This document shows positions 58,522 to 64,000 of a stretch of 64,000 nucleotides of DNA, piece after piece (within the stretch, counting starts at the first letter, position 1; each line of letters begins with the position of its first letter). Source of the DNA: Bacillota bacterium (GTDB lineage: Bacteria > Bacillota > Clostridia > Acetivibrionales > DTU013); contig JAEZCO010000065.1 of NCBI GenBank assembly GCA_023433505.1, positions 1-64,000 on the forward strand. Reading direction: 5' to 3'. The position numbers and the translations under genes are program-made. The notes beneath the pieces were generated by a model. That model was not told where the DNA came from. It was given only the letters and a program-made list of their open reading frames with translations, and did no database searches.

Positions 58522-59841
58522 ATGAAGAGGTTTATCACTATTTTCATGTGCATGGCCATGCTTTTAACCACGGTAGTCGGTTGCGGCACGAAAGGCAATA
58601 CGGAGACCACGACTCCCGCCGGATCATCACAGGGGGGAACATCCGCAACAACAGGGGCTGCGAAGAACCCTGTCACCCTTAAGCTTTTCTTCTTCAGCCC
58701 GGAATTGACCGACCAATACAACGACATGGCAAAGCAGTATAATGCCGAAACCGGAAACACCCTTGACATCACAGTACAACAGGCAGATTATGTAACGATG
58801 CTCAATGCAAAGCTGAATTCAGGCGATATCCCGGACGTTTTCATGAGCAGTGCATACGCAGACAATCTAACCTACAAGGATTATTGCTATGATTTGACAG
58901 ATGAAGATTTCATGCAGCAGATGGAGCCTTCGACATTGAACGGTGTTATCGTTAACGGCAGGATTACAGGATATCCCTTCCTGGTTCAATCCTTCTCCTA
59001 CATCTATAACAAGAAGTTATTCGCAGATAATGGCATTACCGAGCTTCCTAAAACCCTCGCACAGTATGAGGATGTTTGCAAGAAGCTTCAGGCAAAAGGG
59101 ATACAGCCTTTTGCAACAGGCTTTAAGGAATGGTGGGTACTTCCCCAGACCGCATGGCAGGTTCTGGCTCCGATCAAGGATGCTTACGGCGGAGATTATC
59201 AGAAATTTGTCGATGCACTGAATGCCGGTACGGTGAAATTCAAGGATATCAAGGAAATGGGCAAGGTATTCGACATGCTGGACCTCATCAAGAAGTACGG
59301 CGGAGCAAAGCCGATGGAATCGGATTTCAATGACCAGTGTTCGGCGTTTGCCACAGGGAAGGTTGCCATGATTCATCAGGGTAACTGGGCGGAAGATACC
59401 ATCAAGAAGACCAACCCCGATATCCAGATGGGTTATCTTCTCGGTGCGACCGGGGATGATGCCAGTCAGGCAAATCTGGCTTTCTTTTCAAACCAGACCA
59501 TACGTATTGCCAAAGACGGAGACTATCTCAAGGAATCACTGGCATGGCTTCGTTGGATAACAACCTCAGACTATGGTAAGAATTGGATACCGTCAAAAAT
59601 CAAGCAAATGTCTCCGATCAAGGGAGCTGCTGCTGCAGAAGCGCAGCTGGCCGTAGAGACTCAAGACCTGCTTTCAAAGAATACGCCCAATTTCCCATTA
59701 TATTATCAGATGTTCCCAACCGGCTCTGAGCAAGGTCTGGGTACCATCCTCCAGGGTTATTGTGCAGGGTCGAAGAACAGAGAACAGACCTTGGCTGAAT
59801 TGGACGCTTTTTATACAAAACTTGTAAACGCATCGAAATAA
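58522..59841 (+). CDS. Extracellular sugar-binding lipoprotein
   Basis: Counted from MKRFITIFMCM at 58522 (gaggagg 6 bases upstream), this is a 439-residue lipoprotein with lipobox LLTTVVGCGTKG (lipid on Cys ~19) and a Gly/Ser/Thr-rich linker. Family-1 solute-binding features are VTLKLFFFSPELTDQYNDMA, DIPDVFMSSAYADNL and FATGKVAMIHQGNWAEDTI. Linked to two permeases and a GH31 alpha-xylosidase, it probably binds xylose-containing oligosaccharides such as xyloglucan fragments; this is inferred. Confidence 0.92.
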   Translation: MKRFITIFMCMAMLLTTVVGCGTKGNTETTTPAGSSQGGTSATTGAAKNPVTLKLFFFSPELTDQYNDMAKQYNAETGNTLDITVQQADYVTMLNAKLNSGDIPDVFMSSAYADNLTYKDYCYDLTDEDFMQQMEPSTLNGVIVNGRITGYPFLVQSFSYIYNKKLFADNGITELPKTLAQYEDVCKKLQAKGIQPFATGFKEWWVLPQTAWQVLAPIKDAYGGDYQKFVDALNAGTVKFKDIKEMGKVFDMLDLIKKYGGAKPMESDFNDQCSAFATGKVAMIHQGNWAEDTIKKTNPDIQMGYLLGATGDDASQANLAFFSNQTIRIAKDGDYLKESLAWLRWITTSDYGKNWIPSKIKQMSPIKGAAAAEAQLAVETQDLLSKNTPNFPLYYQMFPTGSEQGLGTILQGYCAGSKNREQTLAELDAFYTKLVNASK

Positions 59842-59988
59842 CCTTTAACGACTTCTTGATGGGAGGAAAGGGGAGAAATTCTCCTTCCTCCTGTACAAGG
59901 CATGCTTCGTACGGAGTACAAGGAAGCGGCCTGATAAATAAGAATGACACGATGATACTCTATATTTCCTATAGGTGGTGTGCCAAAG

Positions 59989-60873
59989 GTGAAAACCAAG
60001 AATAAGCTCCGAAAGGCATTTGAATTTGCAGGCTTTACGGTTCCTGCCGTTATAACCATTCTACTTTTTGTGGAGATTCCGTTCCTGATGAGTGTCCTGT
60101 ATTCATTTACAAAATGGAACGGCCTTGACAAGGTACCTAAATTCATTGGCCTGGCAAATTATAAGGAATTGCTCACCGATGACAAGGATATGCTGAATGC
60201 CTTTATTTTTACGCTGGCTTTTACAGTGCTGATGGTTTTGCTTACCAATGTGATAGCACTGCTGCTGGCTGTCCTTCTCGACAGCGACATTAAAGGAAGG
60301 AATATACTGCGTGCCGCATTTTATTTGCCGAATATCATAAGTCTGATCATTATAGGCTATGTATGGCGGTTCATATTTTCCAAAGCCTTTGATTCGTTTT
60401 ACGGCATAACGCATGCGGGCATTTTCCAGTTAAGCTGGCTGGGTGATACCAGGATTGCCTTTTTCAGTGTGGTGATGGTTTCTGTCTGGCAAGCGGTCGG
60501 CTTCTATCTGGTCATTTACATTGCCGGTTTACAGACAGTGCCGCGTGAATTGATTGAAGCCTCGTATATTGACGGCGCTTCCGGCATTAAACGGTTTTTC
60601 AAAGTAACGCTTCCGTTGATTATGCCATCCATTACGGTTTGTGTGTTTTATTCCCTTTCCAATGCATTGAAAACCTTTGACGTGATTTTCAGCCTTACCT
60701 ATGGCGGGCCGGGCAATGCAACGACAAGCATCGCCCTTGATATTTACAAGACAGCTTTCATCAGCAACAGGTTCGGATATGGCTCCGCAAAATCGGTTGT
60801 GCTGTTTTTGCTCATAATGATCATAACGGTTGCACAGGTGACCCTCTTTAAAAAGAAAGAGGTGGAAGCATGA
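59989..60873 (+). CDS. Sugar ABC transporter permease, MalF/UgpA type
   Basis: This permease of ~294 residues starts most plausibly at the GTG at 59989 (VKTKNKLRKAFEF), as aggtgg lies 10 bases upstream; the in-frame GTG at 59980 is only one base from that site. The EAA loop reads EASYIDGASGIKRFFKVTLP near residue 190. It overlaps the next permease by 4 bp (ATGA) and forms a heterodimer with it. Confidence 0.93.
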   Translation: MKTKNKLRKAFEFAGFTVPAVITILLFVEIPFLMSVLYSFTKWNGLDKVPKFIGLANYKELLTDDKDMLNAFIFTLAFTVLMVLLTNVIALLLAVLLDSDIKGRNILRAAFYLPNIISLIIIGYVWRFIFSKAFDSFYGITHAGIFQLSWLGDTRIAFFSVVMVSVWQAVGFYLVIYIAGLQTVPRELIEASYIDGASGIKRFFKVTLPLIMPSITVCVFYSLSNALKTFDVIFSLTYGGPGNATTSIALDIYKTAFISNRFGYGSAKSVVLFLLIMIITVAQVTLFKKKEVEA

Positions 60874-61697
60874 AAAACAAAATTTTTAACACCTTGTTAT
60901 CCATCCTATTGTTTATTGCCGCTTTGATCTATCTTTATCCGTTGATACTGGTGGCAATCAATTCGTTTAAAACCTTTTCCGAGATTATGACGAATGTGGT
61001 TGCATTCCCTTCGAAACTGAATTTTGAAAACTACACGAAAGCTTTTGAAATATTGCGCTATCCAAACCTTTTCCTCAATACCCTGATTGCAACGGTCATC
61101 GGTACGGGGGGCGTCGTAGTGTTTAGTTCCATGGCCGGCTACAAGCTTTCCCGTTCAAAGACCAGGGTAAGCTGGCTCGTTTTCCTGATTTGCATTGCGC
61201 CGATGATGATCCCCTTCCAGTCGTTTATGATCGCATTGGTTAAAATCGCCAAAATCATGCACCTGACCGGTTCCACCTATGGCTTAGGTATAATTTACTG
61301 GGGTCTTGGCGCTCCGCTTTCACTGTTTATGTATCATGGCTTTGTAAAAGGTGTACCCAAAGAAATGGATGAATGTGCGGTAATTGACGGGTGTCCTCCT
61401 TTTATGGCATTTTTCAGGATCATACTGCCGCTGCTGAAGCCTGTGACGGTTTCCGTTATTGTTTTGAATGTTATGTGGATGTGGAACGACTTCCTGCTTC
61501 CTCTTCTTGTGCTGAGCGGTGAAAAAAAGGCAATGACTTTACAGCTTGCTGCTTATAATTTCTTCGGCCAGTATAAGATTGAATGGAATTATGCCATGGC
61601 CGCCGTTTTCCTGACGATCATTCCTGCGATCATACTGTACCTTGTGCTTCAGAAGCAGATTATCAAAGGGATGGTAACCGGTGCGGTGAAGGGATAA
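60870..61697 (+). CDS. Sugar ABC transporter permease, MalG/LacG type
   Basis: This is a 275-residue CUT1 permease with about six membrane segments (the first ~10-30). The EAA loop reads DECAVIDGCPPFMAFFRIILP near residue 165, and the C-terminus KGMVTGAVKG is typical. It is translationally coupled to the preceding permease and followed 44 bp later by the alpha-xylosidase gene. The ATPase partner is not encoded nearby. Confidence 0.94.
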   Translation: MKNKIFNTLLSILLFIAALIYLYPLILVAINSFKTFSEIMTNVVAFPSKLNFENYTKAFEILRYPNLFLNTLIATVIGTGGVVVFSSMAGYKLSRSKTRVSWLVFLICIAPMMIPFQSFMIALVKIAKIMHLTGSTYGLGIIYWGLGAPLSLFMYHGFVKGVPKEMDECAVIDGCPPFMAFFRIILPLLKPVTVSVIVLNVMWMWNDFLLPLLVLSGEKKAMTLQLAAYNFFGQYKIEWNYAMAAVFLTIIPAIILYLVLQKQIIKGMVTGAVKG

Positions 61698-61741
61698 AAC
61701 ATCCTATTCCCTCTATTTATAATTACAAAGGAGTTGTTTAG

Positions 61742-64000
61742 ATGAAATTTACAGATGGATATTGGTGCAATAAAGACGGGCTGACAGTCCTGAACCCTGT
61801 TGAAATTAACGAGATCAGGAAAGATGCCGGTTCGATTACTATATATGCGCCCTGCAGGCCGAAAATCACCCGATTCGATACCGTTGATACGGCACTGTTA
61901 ACGATAAATATCAGTTCACCCCAGCCGGAGGTGCTGTGTATCAAGACATGGCATTATAAGGGTGAAGTTAAAAAGGGGCCGGCCTTTGAAATTAATAAAA
62001 ACCCCGAGGTGAAAGTTGAAATCCATGAAAATGACGATGAAATTCGCATTGCCAGCGGAAAGCTGAGCGCCAGCATTAAAAAGCATGGCGGATGGGCCAT
62101 TGACTATCTTTATGATGGCAAACGGATTACCGGAAGCGGAAAAAAGTATATGGCGCATATCGCAAAAGAAGACGGAACCGCTTATATGAAAGAGCAGTTG
62201 TCCCTGTCCAATGGTGAGTGCGTGTATGGCCTTGGAGAAAGGTTTACCGCCTTTGTCAAAAACGGCCAGGTTGTGGACATGTGGAATGATGATGGCGGGA
62301 CCTGCAGTGAGATTGCCTATAAAAATATACCGTTTTATCTGACCAATAAAGGCTATGGCGTCCTGGTGGCGCATCCTGAAAAGGTCTCCTTCGAAGTTGC
62401 TTCCGAGGTTGTGACGCGGACACAGTTTTCCGTACCCGGAGAATATCTGGAATACTATGTTATAGGCGGACCGGAGCCCAAGGATGTCTTGAGGAGATAT
62501 ACCGAGCTGACCGGCAGGCCTTCACTTCCTCCGGCGTGGTCCTTTGGCCTTTGGCTGACGACATCGTTTACGACCAGCTATGATGAAGCAACGGTGAATA
62601 GCTTTGTCGACGGTATGCATGAGCGGAATATCCCGCTGCATGTTTTTCATTTCGATTGTTTCTGGATGAAGGAATACCAGCTTTGTGATTTTGAATGGGA
62701 TAAGGAACAGTTCCCCGATCCGGAAATCATATTGAGGCGTTTGAAAGACAAGGGGCTGAAGATATGTGTCTGGATCAATCCCTACATCTCGCAGAAATCA
62801 AGGCTTTTTGATGAAGGAATGGAAAACGGCTATCTGGTAAAGAAGCCCAATGGGAGCGTCTGGCAATGGGATCGCTGGCAGCCGGGGATGGGGCTGGTGG
62901 ATTTTACGAATCCCGCTGCGACTGCCTGGTTTCAGGAAAAGCTGAGAAAGCTGGTCAAAATCGGCGTGGATTGCTTTAAAACAGATTTCGGGGAGCGTAT
63001 TCCCACGGACGTCCAATACCATGACGGGTCCGACCCCTTTAAAATGCATAATTATTATACTTATTTGTACAATCAAGCGGTCTACAGTATGCTGGAAGAG
63101 GAAAAGGGCAAAAACAAAGCGCTTTTGTTTGCCCGTTCGGCTACGGTGGGCAATCAAAAATTCCCGGTGCACTGGGGCGGAGACTGTTCCGCTACTTATG
63201 AATCCATGGCGGAGAGCCTCCGCGGGGGACTTTCCCTGTGCCTTTCCGGGTTCGGCTTCTGGAGCCATGACATCAGCGGCTTTGAGAAAACCGCCACCCC
63301 CGACCTTTATAAGCGGTGGTGTGCATTTGGGCTGTTGTCGACCCACAGCCGGCTTCATGGAAATGAATCCTACAGGGTACCCTGGTTGTTCGGGGATGAA
63401 GCGGTAGAAGTCCTGAGACACTTTACAAATCTGAAATGCAGCCTTATGCCGTATATCTTCTCGGCATCCTGCACTGCGGTGAAGGAAGGCCTACCCGTTA
63501 TGCGTGCCATGTTCCTTGAATTTGCCGGAGATCCGGCCTGCGACTATCTGGACAGGCAGTATATGCTGGGTGATTCACTGCTTGTGGCTCCGATTTTCGG
63601 TGAAGACGGTAATGTAAGCTATTACCTTCCCGAGGGAAGCTGGACGCATTTTATTACCGGAGAAAAGGTCGAAGGCGGCTGCTGGAAACATGAAAAGCAC
63701 AGCTATATGAGCCTGCCGCTTATGGTCAGGCCTAATTCCGTCATTGCCGTGGGAAATAACAAGGAATCGACGGAATATGACTTTGCGGACAATGTAACCC
63801 TGCATGTGTTTGAGCTTCAGGAGGGAGTCGGTACCGGGACGGCGGTATATGATGCGGAAGGAAATCCGGAATTTACTGTTCGGATACTACGCAACGGAAA
63901 TTTGGCAGAGGTAACCCGCGATGGTTCAGGTAAACCCTGGAGCCTTCTGCTGAGGGGCATAGAAAGCCTTGCGTCTGTCGATAACGGTATGTGGGAGCCT
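61742..64000 (+). CDS. yicI: GH31 alpha-xylosidase, YicI type (3' end outside window)
   Basis: An uninterrupted frame of 753 codons runs to the window end; E. coli YicI has 772 residues, so only a short C-terminal piece is missing. The start MKFTDGYWCNKDG is nearly diagnostic of the subfamily and has aaaggag at good spacing. The nucleophile is D415 in CFKTDFGER and the acid/base D481 in HWGGDCSA, matching D416 and D482 of YicI; CFWMKEYQLCDFEWD supplies the +1-subsite signature. No signal peptide is present. The enzyme removes alpha-linked xylose from imported isoprimeverose or xyloglucan oligosaccharides in the cytoplasm, which fits the importer genes directly upstream. Confidence 0.94.
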   Translation, partial: MKFTDGYWCNKDGLTVLNPVEINEIRKDAGSITIYAPCRPKITRFDTVDTALLTINISSPQPEVLCIKTWHYKGEVKKGPAFEINKNPEVKVEIHENDDEIRIASGKLSASIKKHGGWAIDYLYDGKRITGSGKKYMAHIAKEDGTAYMKEQLSLSNGECVYGLGERFTAFVKNGQVVDMWNDDGGTCSEIAYKNIPFYLTNKGYGVLVAHPEKVSFEVASEVVTRTQFSVPGEYLEYYVIGGPEPKDVLRRYTELTGRPSLPPAWSFGLWLTTSFTTSYDEATVNSFVDGMHERNIPLHVFHFDCFWMKEYQLCDFEWDKEQFPDPEIILRRLKDKGLKICVWINPYISQKSRLFDEGMENGYLVKKPNGSVWQWDRWQPGMGLVDFTNPAATAWFQEKLRKLVKIGVDCFKTDFGERIPTDVQYHDGSDPFKMHNYYTYLYNQAVYSMLEEEKGKNKALLFARSATVGNQKFPVHWGGDCSATYESMAESLRGGLSLCLSGFGFWSHDISGFEKTATPDLYKRWCAFGLLSTHSRLHGNESYRVPWLFGDEAVEVLRHFTNLKCSLMPYIFSASCTAVKEGLPVMRAMFLEFAGDPACDYLDRQYMLGDSLLVAPIFGEDGNVSYYLPEGSWTHFITGEKVEGGCWKHEKHSYMSLPLMVRPNSVIAVGNNKESTEYDFADNVTLHVFELQEGVGTGTAVYDAEGNPEFTVRILRNGNLAEVTRDGSGKPWSLLLRGIESLASVDNGMWEP

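Noticed and set aside
1..64000. CRISPR arrays, tRNA or rRNA genes, and an origin of replication
   Set aside because: No regularly spaced repeats, cloverleaf sequences, rRNA segments or DnaA-box clusters were seen.

Overview
The window looks like a chromosomal segment of a low-to-moderate GC Firmicute, most likely a plant-polysaccharide-degrading member of the Clostridia. The evidence is the dense set of YesM/YesN-type two-component systems, LplB/LplC-type sugar ABC permeases, lipoprotein solute-binding proteins, AraC regulators, GH31/GH78 and other glycosidases, a SipW/TasA-like locus and a chemotaxis operon of clostridial type. No rRNA, tRNA, CRISPR array or intact transposase gene was seen.

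Layout. 0-5.7 kb (minus): two sugar permeases behind a YesN/YesM pair. 5.9-10.9 kb (minus): an export/surface-fibre locus with two TasA-like proteins (one carrying a CBM2-like domain), a 71-aa SipW-type precursor, a SipW-like signal peptidase, and a two-gene ABC exporter-like module. That module's ATPase has lost the Walker A, signature and Walker B residues, and its permease is fused to a signal-peptidase-like domain without catalytic residues. This is the best candidate for an undescribed system. 11.6-18.5 kb (plus): cheY-cheA-cheW-mcp-cheR-cheB, ending in a truncated HD-GYP gene. 18.5-21.7 kb: a mosaic of at least six gene fragments joined at abrupt breakpoints. 21.9-38.2 kb (minus): a rhamnose/rhamnogalacturonan locus with a membrane AraC regulator, GH78 rhamnosidase, SGNH esterase, RhaA, binding protein, BNR-repeat protein, two permeases and a large FG-GAP protein without a signal peptide. 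The GH78-esterase-rhaA cassette lies between two ~220-bp direct copies of the promoter region. 38.5-42.7 kb: a truncated Gfo/Idh/MocA gene, a URO-D-like gene and two AraC regulators, one broken by a nonsense codon. 43.0-46.4 kb (plus): a six-hairpin glycosidase and an ADP-ribosylglycohydrolase-family protein. 46.6-58.2 kb (minus): binding protein-permease-permease-YesM-YesN-second binding protein and a 1300-aa multidomain glycosidase with an eroded tail. 58.5-64 kb (plus): binding protein-permease-permease-GH31 alpha-xylosidase, cut by the window end.

How it works together. Secreted or surface enzymes and carbohydrate-binding fibres would break down and hold plant cell-wall glycans. Four importer permease pairs take up oligosaccharides, and none has an ATPase gene here, so a shared MsmX-type ATPase elsewhere is likely. 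Cytoplasmic glycosidases and RhaA then process the sugars, while YesMN and AraC regulators switch each locus. Repeated signs of decay (nonsense codons, frameshifts, fused fragments, short mobile repeats) suggest active rearrangement, although assembly error must be excluded for the 18.5-21.7 kb stretch. The first 157 bases have dinucleotide asymmetries opposite to the neighbouring gene, as if the stretch were written backwards.
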